From assembly GCA_027033555.1 (NCBI GenBank), contig JALVLE010000195.1, positions 1 through 11,756 on the forward strand: a stretch of 11,756 nt of DNA, read 5' to 3'. Within the stretch, counting starts at the first letter, position 1, and each line of letters begins with the position of its first letter. Shown here piece by piece: positions 1 through 6,322 of this stretch. The notes below the pieces were generated by a model. That model was not told the origin of the DNA, did not search any database, and worked only from the letters and a program-made list of their open reading frames with translations. The stretch is from Caldifarciminota bacterium. Lineage in GTDB: Bacteria; Hydrothermota; Hydrothermia; UBA1063; CAJXJZ01. A program made the position numbers and the translations under genes.

Positions 1-3
1 GCA

Positions 4-23
4 GTGTAAACTAAATTGTGTCA
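4..23 (+). repeat. Left terminal inverted repeat of the mini-IS
   Basis: This 20-base end pairs with 390-409, with three mismatches confined to the outer half. The inner ten bases (aattgtgtca) match perfectly. Confidence 0.75.
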
Positions 24-36
24 GAGATAGGGAAAT

Positions 37-105
37 CCTCCTTTCGGGGGAAAAGAGTTATAATAGAAACAAAAAAGAAACAAACAACAAAACCCCGAAA
101 GGAGG
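37..105 (+). promoter_or_regulatory. Leader stem-loop masking the transposase ribosome site, with a -10 box in its loop
   Basis: Bases 37-49 (cctcctttcgggg) and 93-105 (ccccgaaaggagg) are a perfect 13-bp inverted repeat. The right arm contains the Shine-Dalgarno sequence (ggaggg, 101-106) for the ATG at 112. A consensus -10 hexamer (TATAAT) lies at 59-64, between the arms; I see no good -35 for it. Transcripts entering from outside the element would fold and hide the ribosome site. Transcripts starting near 70 would lack the left arm and leave it free. Protection of transposase genes from incoming transcription in this way is established for elements such as IS10 and IS50. Its operation here is inferred from the sequence. 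Confidence 0.7.
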
Positions 106-111
106 GCAAAA

Positions 112-388
112 ATGACCAACGATATAATAATAAGCCAACTTCGGGAGATATTCAAGGGTATGATAGGAGAGGTATTGAGGGAAGAGCGTAGGGAGTATTT
201 AGAGGTTATTCAAAGAGTTAAAAGATTACCTGAGGGTGAGAGGATTTTTACAAAATGAGTTAAGTGCGGAGAAATTTTTATACGTATTCTTTAAAGAAAA
301 GAGCGAAAGATATGAGAACCGCAGTTTAAGGTATTCGGATACTGTCATCAATTTTCTTTCTTCCCTTGAAAATGGAGGTGCTTTATGA
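112..388 (+). pseudogene. Transposase remnant: N-terminal fragment joined out of frame to C-terminal fragment
   Basis: An ATG at 112, five bases after ggaggg, opens a 48-residue ORF that ends with TGA at 256-258. It begins MTNDIIISQLREIFKG and is Lys/Glu/Arg rich, like the N-terminal helices of Mutator-type transposases. A second frame, open from 203 to a TGA at 386-388, encodes a segment containing SAEKFLYVFFKEKSERY. This resembles the last roughly 45 residues of IS256-family transposases. The two pieces overlap in different frames around 203-258, so the deletion junction probably lies there. No catalytic Asp/Glu region survives, and the product cannot be an active transposase. Family identity is from memory of the pattern, without a database search. 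Confidence 0.6.
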
Positions 389-612
389 TTGACACAATTA
401 ACTTGACACTACCCATTACGCTTATTGCCTTCACAGATAGCAAATATCCGGATATATACTGGTTTATTGATGGTAAATTTTACACAAAAAGCAAAAGCGG
501 AGAGTCAGTTGTATGGCTACCTATTCCAGGCTGGCATCGGTTTTATGCAGAAGACAGAGAGGGAAGATCAGATTATGTAGAAATAAACGTTGAAAAGGTT
601 CCTATTTTTTAG
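385..612 (+). CDS. pbpC: C-terminal domain fragment of penicillin-binding protein 1C, cut off by the IS
   Basis: From about residue 9 onward (base 410) this 75-residue ORF reads like the BiPBP_C domain at the end of penicillin-binding protein 1C. The Tyr-Trp-Phe-Ile-Asp-Gly core at residues 25-30 is followed by a Trp-Leu-Pro-Ile-Pro-Gly-Trp-His segment and Asp-Arg-Glu-Gly-Arg. PBP1C is a periplasmic transglycosylase/transpeptidase of normally 700-800 residues; its catalytic domains are not in this window. The ATG at 385 and residues 1-8 come from the insertion sequence. A strong ribosome site (ggaggtg, 374-380) lies upstream, and the ATG overlaps the TGA of the transposase remnant. The fragment lacks a signal peptide, so if made it would stay cytoplasmic and is probably non-functional. 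It ends tail to tail with prfB, overlapping by 11 bases. Confidence 0.65.
   Translation: MIDTINLTLPITLIAFTDSKYPDIYWFIDGKFYTKSKSGESVVWLPIPGWHRFYAEDREGRSDYVEINVEKVPIF
390..409 (-). repeat. Right terminal inverted repeat of the mini-IS
   Basis: This is the reverse-complement partner of 4-23. It overlaps codons 2-9 of the short ORF that starts at 385, so it is translated if that ORF is expressed. Confidence 0.75.
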
Positions 613-1678
613 CCTTTAAGAGGAAAGCTTCAATAAATCCATCAATGTCTCCGTCCATTACCGCATCTACATTCCCTGTTTCATAGCCTGTTCTATGATC
701 TTTTACCAGCTTGTAAGGGTGCATCACGTAGGAACGAATCTGATGGCCCCAACCTATATCCCCTTTTTCCTTTTCTATATCTCCCATTTTAGCCTTTTCC
801 TCCTCCAGTTTAAGCTCATATAATCTTGACCGAAGTATTTTAAGGGCCGTTTGTTTATTCTGGAATTGCGAGCGTTCTGATTGGCATGTTACCACTATAC
901 CGGTTGGAATGTGGGTTATTCTCACTGCGGTTTCATTTTTTTGCATGTGCTGGCCTCCAGGCCCGGAGGAGCGGAAGGTGTCTATTTTAAGTTCTTCTTC
1001 CTTTATTTCAACTTCAACCTCTTCAGCCTCAGGATATACGAAAACCGAAGCAAAGGAAGTATGTCTTCTTCTTGATGCGTCAAAAGGCGAGATTCTAACA
1101 AGGCGGTGAACCCCCCTTTCAGCTTTTAGATAGCCGTAGGCATATGGTCCCTCTACGAGAATGGTCACGTCCTTAATACCCGCTTCATCTCCAGGCTGAA
1201 AATTCAGGATTTTGTGTTTATAACCCTTCCTTTCTATCCATCTTAAATACATTCGCATTAACATCTGCGCCCAATCCTGTGATTCTGTTCCACCTGCTCC
1301 CGGGTGAATAGAAAGAATAGCATTTTTTTTGTCCTCTGGTCTGTTTAGAGTGGCCTTTATTTTTAAATCTTTTAATTTTTTCTCAAAGTTCTTCAGTTCT
1401 TTTTCATATTCTTGATAAAGTTCCTCATCTTCTTCTTTCATTTCTTCCAACTCAATAAGGTACTGTAGCAAATTGTCCATTTCTTCATAAGCACGGATTT
1501 CCTCACTTATTGCTTTGTATTCAATGTTGATTTTTCTGGCTTTATCTGGATTTTTCCATATATCAGGATTCTTTCTCTCCTCTTCAAGTTCTAAAAGCTT
1601 CTTCTTCTTTTCTTCTATTTGAACAAAATTACGTAATTTCCTGTAATCTTCCTTTAGAGCTGCCAGTCTGCTATCCAT
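602..1678 (-). CDS. prfB: Peptide chain release factor 2 (RF2)
   Basis: RF2 recognises UGA and UAA stop codons in the ribosomal A site and triggers peptide release. The 358-residue protein has the usual RF2 length and order. An N-terminal charged helical domain (about 1-105) is followed by the conserved HPGAGGTESQDWAQML stretch (125-140). The stop-codon-reading tripeptide Ser-Pro-Phe is at 197-199, and the catalytic Gly-Gly-Gln at 241-243. Many bacterial prfB genes need a programmed +1 frameshift at an in-frame UGA near codon 25 for autoregulation. Here the frame is open through that point and no such stop is present. The ATG lies one base after the stop of the upstream gene, with a weak AAGG at 1683-1686, so translation is probably coupled. 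It is the last gene of a three-gene minus-strand operon. Confidence 0.96.
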   Translation of the reverse strand: MDSRLAALKEDYRKLRNFVQIEEKKKKLLELEEERKNPDIWKNPDKARKINIEYKAISEEIRAYEEMDNLLQYLIELEEMKEEDEELYQEYEKELKNFEKKLKDLKIKATLNRPEDKKNAILSIHPGAGGTESQDWAQMLMRMYLRWIERKGYKHKILNFQPGDEAGIKDVTILVEGPYAYGYLKAERGVHRLVRISPFDASRRRHTSFASVFVYPEAEEVEVEIKEEELKIDTFRSSGPGGQHMQKNETAVRITHIPTGIVVTCQSERSQFQNKQTALKILRSRLYELKLEEEKAKMGDIEKEKGDIGWGHQIRSYVMHPYKLVKDHRTGYETGNVDAVMDGDIDGFIEAFLLKAKK

Positions 1679-1679
1679 A

Positions 1680-2135
1680 CTACCTTGAGACTATTTCAAC
1701 TGTAATTCCTTCTTTTGTTATTTTAATGTGTGAGATTTTAAGGTCCTCTGCCATTTCTGGTAAAGAATTGTATATAAGGGCTGTTGGCACTATCAAGCTG
1801 TCCTGTGTTATCTTTATAGGGTGCAGTCTTTCTGTTCCAAATGTGTGCAAAAACGTAAAAAGTGCTCTATTCATTTCAAAGGGAATAACAATCTCGTTCT
1901 CTCTTATTAGTGGATTTTTAAATGTTACTTCAACGGGTACAAGGCTTGAACCTTTTATTTTAAGTGTGTTGTCGTCAAAATCCATATCTATTTGGCTCAT
2001 GTAATAACTCAGAAAAGGAGTGAGTACGTGCTGTAAAAAGTCATGGGGCAATTTTATAGTAAACTTACCATCCTCCGCGATTTTATGATAAATATAAGAT
2101 AATATTCCCTGTTTCAGCCTGGTTTTAAAGGGCAT
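1680..2135 (-). CDS. Unrecognised 151-residue protein between aminotransferase and prfB
   Basis: I do not recognise a family. The product has no signal peptide or clear membrane segment. After about 30 residues of helical character it alternates hydrophobic and polar residues, as in a beta-rich domain, with runs such as TLKIKGSSLVPVEVTF and NEIVIPFEM and a final strand-like ITKEGITVEIVS. This loosely recalls small lipid- or ligand-binding beta proteins, but that is only an impression. The start overlaps the last 11 bases of the aminotransferase gene, and an AAGGA ribosome site lies at 2144-2148. It stops one base before prfB. The tight packing makes it very likely a real gene co-transcribed with both neighbours. 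Confidence 0.75.
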   Translation of the reverse strand: MPFKTRLKQGILSYIYHKIAEDGKFTIKLPHDFLQHVLTPFLSYYMSQIDMDFDDNTLKIKGSSLVPVEVTFKNPLIRENEIVIPFEMNRALFTFLHTFGTERLHPIKITQDSLIVPTALIYNSLPEMAEDLKISHIKITKEGITVEIVSR

Positions 2136-3297
2136 GGTAAAATTCCTTTATCTTTTCAACCACATAACTCTGTTCATCCTCCGTAAGAAAAGGGTGCATG
2201 GGAAGTGCAAGCACTTCTCTGGTTGCCTTTTCTGTAACCGGAAAATCTCCTTCTTTATACCCAAGATCAACGAAACATTTTTGCAAATGAAGCCCCAGGG
2301 GATAATATATATTTGTGCCTATACCCTTTTCTTTTAAATAATTCTTTAATCCATCCCTTTTCTTTGCCCTGATAACAAATTGATTCCAGACATGACGTGT
2401 TGACTTAGGATGGACATAAGGAAGTTGTATCTGCTCTAATAATCCCGCTTCTTTAAATAAGCTTATGTATCTTTGTGCTCTTTTCTCCCTTTCGTTGCTC
2501 CATTTATCAAGGTAGTTCAATTTCACAAGCAGAAATGCCGCATGTAGCTCATCAAGCCGTGAGTTTACACCAACGTATGTATGAAAATACTTTTTCTCTG
2601 CCCCGTGTACCCTTAAAATTTTAATAAGGTAGTCAAGCTTCTCATCGTTTGTTACCACCATACCTCCATCGCCTGCTGTGCCGAGATTCTTTGTAGGGAA
2701 GAAAGAGTAGATACCCAGATTGCCAAATGTCCCAACTTTTTTACCACCAAATTCTGCACCTATTGATTGCGCCGCATCTTCAATTACCTTAAGGTTGTAT
2801 TTTCTTGCAATTTCCGTAATTTTATCCATTTCTGCAGCCTGTCCAAAAAGATGTACGGGCACTATGGCACGGATCTTTATGTATCCGGTATGGTGTTTTA
2901 TACGGGTACCGTCTTCCTGCACCTCGCCCTTTTCAAGAATGTTGAGAATACTATCAGGGGAAATATTAAATGTTTTTTCATCTATGTCAGCAAAAACGGG
3001 GATACCACCCACACGATAAGCCGCGCTTGCAGTTGCAAAAAAGGTGAAAGGTGTGGTTATTACACCTTCCCCTCTCTTTAGACCGATAGCCATCATGGAG
3101 AGTAGAAGAGCATCGCTTCCTGAAGCCACGCCTTTTGCATGACGTGTGCCTGTATATTCCGCTATTTTCTTCTCAAGTTCTTCCACGTGTGGACCGAGAA
3201 TATATCTTCCGGATGCAAGCACTTCCTCGGCCTTTTTAAGCAATTGATCTTTTATTAACTCGTATTCTCTTTTTAGATCCAGTTGCGGAACCTGCAT
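2125..3297 (-). CDS. DegT/DnrJ/EryC1/StrS family sugar aminotransferase (PLP-dependent)
   Basis: This fold-type I enzyme probably transfers an amino group to a keto-sugar nucleotide during surface-glycan synthesis. From the chosen start the protein has 390 residues, beginning MQVPQLDLKREYE as is typical of the family. Family landmarks include ASGSDAL (58-64, cofactor phosphate), Asp174 in VIEDAAQS (pyridine nitrogen), and Lys203 in FFPTKNLG, the expected Schiff-base lysine. GGMVVTND follows at 211-218. The insert around 122-140 before VPVHLFGQ resembles members that make 3-amino-sugars (WbpE-like), but the substrate cannot be fixed from sequence. A longer frame reaches 3366. I prefer 3297 because it has a GGGAGGT ribosome site at 3301-3307 and matches the family start. 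It is the first gene of the operon with the 151-residue protein and prfB. Confidence 0.93.
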   Translation of the reverse strand: MQVPQLDLKREYELIKDQLLKKAEEVLASGRYILGPHVEELEKKIAEYTGTRHAKGVASGSDALLLSMMAIGLKRGEGVITTPFTFFATASAAYRVGGIPVFADIDEKTFNISPDSILNILEKGEVQEDGTRIKHHTGYIKIRAIVPVHLFGQAAEMDKITEIARKYNLKVIEDAAQSIGAEFGGKKVGTFGNLGIYSFFPTKNLGTAGDGGMVVTNDEKLDYLIKILRVHGAEKKYFHTYVGVNSRLDELHAAFLLVKLNYLDKWSNEREKRAQRYISLFKEAGLLEQIQLPYVHPKSTRHVWNQFVIRAKKRDGLKNYLKEKGIGTNIYYPLGLHLQKCFVDLGYKEGDFPVTEKATREVLALPMHPFLTEDEQSYVVEKIKEFYHAL

Positions 3298-3321
3298 TTT
3301 ACCTCCCAAGTTATATATACA

Positions 3322-3350
3322 ATTATCATGCAAGAAAAAGGAATGTGCAA
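3322..3350 (-). promoter_or_regulatory. Putative sigma-70-type promoter for the aminotransferase-prfB operon
   Basis: On the minus strand, TTGCAC (3350-3345) and GATAAT (3327-3322) are separated by exactly 17 bases. Initiation would be expected about seven bases downstream, leaving a short leader before the GGGAGGT ribosome site. The pair matches the consensus at four of six (-35) and five of six (-10) positions. Confidence 0.6.
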
Positions 3351-3423
3351 AAGATAGCGCAGACATCTACTAAAAATAGCGTTAACTACCAGGAAGCTTT
3401 AAAATAAGGTTATATACGAGGGT

Positions 3424-3429
3424 TATAAC
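3424..3429 (+). promoter_or_regulatory. Possible -10 box (TATAAC) for the membrane pseudogene
   Basis: TATAAC ends nine bases before the ATG at 3439, so a transcript from it would be almost leaderless. No convincing -35 or Shine-Dalgarno is present. The rest of the divergent gap 3351-3438 shows nothing further that I can support. Confidence 0.3.
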
Positions 3430-3438
3430 TAAAGACAT

Positions 3439-4260
3439 ATGTACTCAAAGCGCTACGGAAAAAAAAATACTTTACTTTTTAGGTGGCATTTTTGTTCTGG
3501 CAATATTCTATATAGCCACACGATAGCCACACGGTATTCTATAAGTTATTTTACAATCTCAGATAATTTAAAACACCTATTAGGGTGGAAGAAGCACGTT
3601 GTTTTGTATCTAATGTTTTTCCATTGTCCTCTATTATATTCACTTTTATTATTAGGTTCAGTTCTTAGTGGAGCCGTTTACCAAACAGTAGCCGATCGTT
3701 TTTTATATTTGTTTTCTGATAGAATTGAAATTTTTGTAATAGTGCTTGGTGTATTTCTTTTTAGGCTTTTATATACACATATTACAGCTCCTTTAAAAGG
3801 TCCCTTATCCGGGTTTTTAAGCCGGGAACAAATCATATTGATTAGAACATTGCTTTTGCCCTTGATTATTACATTTGGGATTATTTTTGTAAGCCAATCT
3901 TTTCACTGTTTAAAGAAACAAAAGCATTTTTTTAGATGTCGGAGCAAAAGTTTTGATTTATTTCATATTTTCCAGGCTTTTTGTAGACGCCCAAATAGCA
4001 CTAGAGAAAGGGGTTTTTGCTCCGGTGCTTATTTCATGGATCTTTTTGTGGGCGCTGGGCTATGAAAAATGCAAAAGTGGTTCTTATAATTTATGTATAA
4101 TAAAATGTCAAAAGATCCAAGGGTGAACATTGTGCGTTTTGAAAAGATGAAAAACTCCATGGATAACACATGGTATCGTTATAAAGGAAGGAACGTTTAC
4201 ATATTGTCCCGGCCAGGCATTTCTCTGATGGTGGAGTTTTCAGGAAATAACTTTAGATGA
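3439..4260 (+). pseudogene. Broken multi-spanning membrane protein gene (unrecognised; frameshifted)
   Basis: An uninterrupted 208-residue frame runs from 3439 to 4065, but it does not read as one sensible protein. Shortening the nine-A run at 3459-3467 by one and removing one copy of the 11-bp tandem duplication at 3512-3533 gives a smooth N-terminus: MYSKRYGKK, ILYFLGG, then IATRYSISYF. Shortening the seven-T run at 3927-3933 by one then links to another frame. That frame encodes DVGAKVLIYFIFSRLFVDA and VFAPVLISWIFLWALGY, to a stop at 4124-4126. A last segment (4090-4260, 55 codons from ATG 4093) is in the first frame again and may be a further displaced piece or a separate small ORF. At least six hydrophobic segments are visible. 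The family is uncertain: an ABC-2-like exporter or an LptF/G-like permease are weak possibilities. The stretch is AT-rich, like the glycosyltransferase that follows. Confidence 0.6.
3512..3533 (+). repeat. Perfect 11-bp tandem duplication
   Basis: Two adjacent copies of atagccacacg (3512-3522 and 3523-3533). The unit is not a multiple of three, so it shifts the reading frame of the membrane protein gene. Confidence 0.95.
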
Positions 4261-4261
4261 T

Positions 4262-5794
4262 ATGCAATTTCTAAAATCAAAAGTTTACTGGTTGTTATTA
4301 TGGAGTATAGCTCTGATATATTATATTCTTTCCACATCTTATTCTATAGGGTTAGATGGTGATAGTATTACTTATTTTAAAATGGCCGAATGGATGGTAA
4401 ATTTTATTAAACAAAATAATCAGAGAAAATATCCAACATATTTTTTTCATTTTCCTCCTCTATATCCTATTTTTTTGTCAATTGCCGTGTTGTTTAAAAG
4501 CAAGATATATGAAATTGTTAGAATTTTTCATGGAATTCTTCTTTTAGTAAATGTTACTATCCTGAATAAATTGTTGAAAAGGGTAACTTATCGGAATGAT
4601 GTTTCTTTTATTGGTACTGTGCTTTTTATTGCACTTTTGCTTCAGTGGCATTCCTTGGCTTTGTCAGAAGAACTCTTTTTTACTTTTGAAATGCTTTTTA
4701 TATATTTTTTGTGCACTAATAAAAATCTTGTTAGGGCCGCTGGCCTGGTGAAAATGACAATTATCATAAGTCTGTCTCTTCTTACAAGGTATGCCGGTGT
4801 GGTCTTTTTGCTGTGTATTTTATTATACTACATACGACCAATTAATGAAACGATTAATAAAAGAGAAATGAGTAAAATTGTTTTTATTTTAATATTTTCT
4901 ATTTTACCAGTTGTTGCGTATATACTTTATGGAAAATACGTCTCATCTCGTGTGGCGGATAGAAGTTTTGGATTGTACTATAAAGGATTTTGCAATTTCT
5001 GCATATTATTCCTTATAGAATTTATCTATGCTTTTTTGCCGGTTAAAACGCTTGTGTTAAAAAATGCATATGGACTTGCATCAATACTTACGTTGATAGC
5101 TCTGCCTTTTACACTGTTAGGGGTGTATGGCCCAATATATATGTTTTTAAAAGAAAATAAATATGCTTTGAACGAGCGCATAATAAAGTGCATAATTTGT
5201 TGTATAGGGACGTATTTTATATTTATTATGTTTAGCAGGTTATTTATAGATGCCTTTATTCCTCCGAATTTTCGTATGTTTTCGCCAGTGGTGATTATGA
5301 TCCTTGTGATCTGGGGAATCTCGGTTAATACTATGAGAAAAAGATTTTCTAAAACATGGATAGGAATGTATGTATTATTGGTGGTCATTGATGGCGCAGC
5401 TCTGGCAGTTGTTAAAGGCTATGAGGGCTGGGGGTATACCCAAAAAAAATGGAGAAATTCGCCTTTGATTGTGTATTCAAAAGAAATAATTCCGGATTCT
5501 GTTGTAATATACACCAATGTACCTGAATTTTTTTATATATACGTTCCACAAAAAAGGGTGGTTCTTCTGCCTTTTAAATACAATCCATATAACCTGAAGC
5601 CTGTGATTTTCTGGAGGGATAGCATCTTAGAAATTGCGGAAATGGTAAAAGAAGGGAGAGCCTGTATAGTTTATTTCAAGGGGTATTATAAACATTCTGT
5701 TAATGAGGAGGATATAGAAAAAACATGCGAAATTACACCTGTAGTGCAATCACCAGATGGGAGTATTTTTTGTGGATTATCTAAAGGAAAGTGA
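4262..5794 (+). CDS. Integral-membrane glycosyltransferase-like protein (GT-C fold, GT39/ArnT-like)
   Basis: This 510-residue protein has an N-terminal transmembrane helix (about 9-24) followed by a loop with an acidic pair, LDGDSITY (31-38). In GT-C enzymes that position carries the catalytic Asp. HFPPLYP (63-69) is typical of the family, as are the SE pair at 135-136 and LTRYAGVVFL (174-183). About ten hydrophobic segments follow to residue 385, then a roughly 120-residue C-terminal non-membrane domain. Such enzymes move a sugar from a polyprenyl-phosphate donor to lipid or protein on the periplasmic side of the inner membrane. Donor and acceptor cannot be read from the sequence. The start has only a weak, distant AGGA (from 4242). 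The gene is AT-rich compared with its neighbours, common for laterally moved glycan genes. Confidence 0.75.
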   Translation: MQFLKSKVYWLLLWSIALIYYILSTSYSIGLDGDSITYFKMAEWMVNFIKQNNQRKYPTYFFHFPPLYPIFLSIAVLFKSKIYEIVRIFHGILLLVNVTILNKLLKRVTYRNDVSFIGTVLFIALLLQWHSLALSEELFFTFEMLFIYFLCTNKNLVRAAGLVKMTIIISLSLLTRYAGVVFLLCILLYYIRPINETINKREMSKIVFILIFSILPVVAYILYGKYVSSRVADRSFGLYYKGFCNFCILFLIEFIYAFLPVKTLVLKNAYGLASILTLIALPFTLLGVYGPIYMFLKENKYALNERIIKCIICCIGTYFIFIMFSRLFIDAFIPPNFRMFSPVVIMILVIWGISVNTMRKRFSKTWIGMYVLLVVIDGAALAVVKGYEGWGYTQKKWRNSPLIVYSKEIIPDSVVIYTNVPEFFYIYVPQKRVVLLPFKYNPYNLKPVIFWRDSILEIAEMVKEGRACIVYFKGYYKHSVNEEDIEKTCEITPVVQSPDGSIFCGLSKGK

Positions 5795-5847
5795 GAATTA
5801 TATCTGGTAATCGCCAGAATAGGTAATACTGTCCTTGATTTTTGCGT

Positions 5848-5853
5848 TATAAT
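5848..5853 (+). promoter_or_regulatory. -10 box (TATAAT) placed for leaderless transcription of the DUF3783-like gene
   Basis: A perfect TATAAT ends six bases before the ATG at 5860, so initiation would fall on or next to the start codon. No Shine-Dalgarno is present. A clear -35 is not visible at 16-18 bp spacing. The surrounding decamer GCGTTATAAT recurs exactly at the tRNA promoter (9593-9602). Confidence 0.5.
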
Positions 5854-5859
5854 TAAAAC

Positions 5860-6213
5860 ATGCTGATATTTATAGGATTTGGCGACAAGGAGCTGGATAA
5901 GATAAAAAAATACATTGATGCGTCGGATATATTTTCCATTAATAGCGCTTCAAAGGCTGTGTCGCTGGGTGAAATAATTAATAACATTGAAAAGTATGCA
6001 GGAGATGGTACCTGGCATATGCAAAAGTTTGTGCTTATGCATGGACTTACAAACCAGGACATAAAAAATGTTCTCTCAGTATTTAAACAGCTTGGCATGA
6101 AAGACGTTATTTTTGCCACTACCACCCCCACTTCCCTCAATTGGACTCTTCAGCATCTTCTTGACGAACTTGTAGAAGAGCACGAGTATTTTAAGAAGAG
6201 AAGAGCCAGATAG
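5860..6213 (+). CDS. DUF3783-like small protein
   Basis: This is a 117-residue soluble protein without a signal peptide. The N-terminus (MLIFIGFGDKELDKIKKYI) looks like a short beta-alpha unit. The middle (FVLMHGLTNQDIKNVLSVF, 57-75) and the end (ATTTPTSLNWTLQHLLDELV, 86-105, then EEHEY) match my memory of DUF3783, whose hallmark is a Thr-Pro-x-Ser/Asn-x-x-Trp segment followed by a Leu/Glu-rich helix. The function of the family is unknown to me. The next gene starts about 110 bases downstream, so co-transcription is possible but not required. Confidence 0.65.
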   Translation: MLIFIGFGDKELDKIKKYIDASDIFSINSASKAVSLGEIINNIEKYAGDGTWHMQKFVLMHGLTNQDIKNVLSVFKQLGMKDVIFATTTPTSLNWTLQHLLDELVEEHEYFKKRRAR

Positions 6214-6243
6214 CATTTATTCTGTGCATTCTCCCCGATTGTT

Positions 6244-6260
6244 TGCACAAAAATTGTGCA
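6244..6260. promoter_or_regulatory. 17-bp palindrome upstream of the FnIII lipoprotein gene
   Basis: TGCACAA, three A residues, then TTGTGCA form a perfect 7-bp inverted repeat, in the 109-base gap before the ATG at 6323. It could be an operator for a dimeric repressor or a small RNA hairpin. There is no downstream T run, so it is not a standard terminator. Confidence 0.45.
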
Positions 6261-6322
6261 GGATAGAGGTATGTAACTGGCATTCGGTTTGCTATTATCA
6301 ATGTGGAAACAGGAGGTGTAAA

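Larger units (their letters stand above)
4..409 (+). mobile_element. Internally deleted IS256/Mutator-like insertion sequence (non-autonomous remnant)
   Basis: The ends are imperfect terminal inverted repeats: 4-23 (gtgtaaactaaattgtgtca) and 390-409 (tgacacaattaacttgacac), matching at 17 of 20 positions when one is reverse complemented. Between them lie a leader, the first residues of a transposase-like ORF and a transposase-like C-terminus, but no room for a DDE catalytic domain. Full members of this family are roughly 1.2-1.5 kb, so most of the transposase gene has been deleted and the copy could move only with help in trans. The element lies within a penicillin-binding protein 1C reading frame that resumes just after 409. 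A target-site duplication cannot be tested because only three bases precede the left end. Family assignment rests on the terminus style and the C-terminal protein pattern, so it is likely but not certain. Confidence 0.72.

Noticed and set aside
1..600. CRISPR or other repeat array at the left edge
   Set aside because: Only one inverted-repeat pair and one hairpin are present. There are no regularly spaced direct repeats here or elsewhere in the window.
3298..3366. Longer start for the DegT aminotransferase at 3366
   Set aside because: It would contain the promoter and ribosome site within the coding region. The family start is MQVPQLDLKREYE at 3297.
5800..5825. Possible terminator after the glycosyltransferase gene (TCTGG/CCAGA hairpin)
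   Set aside because: Only five base pairs and no following T run, so it cannot be supported as an intrinsic terminator.
6224..6322. Longer N-terminus for the FnIII lipoprotein (start at 6224)
   Set aside because: The extra 33 residues are Cys/His-rich without family character and would bury the lipoprotein signal. A strong AGGAGGTG precedes the ATG at 6323.
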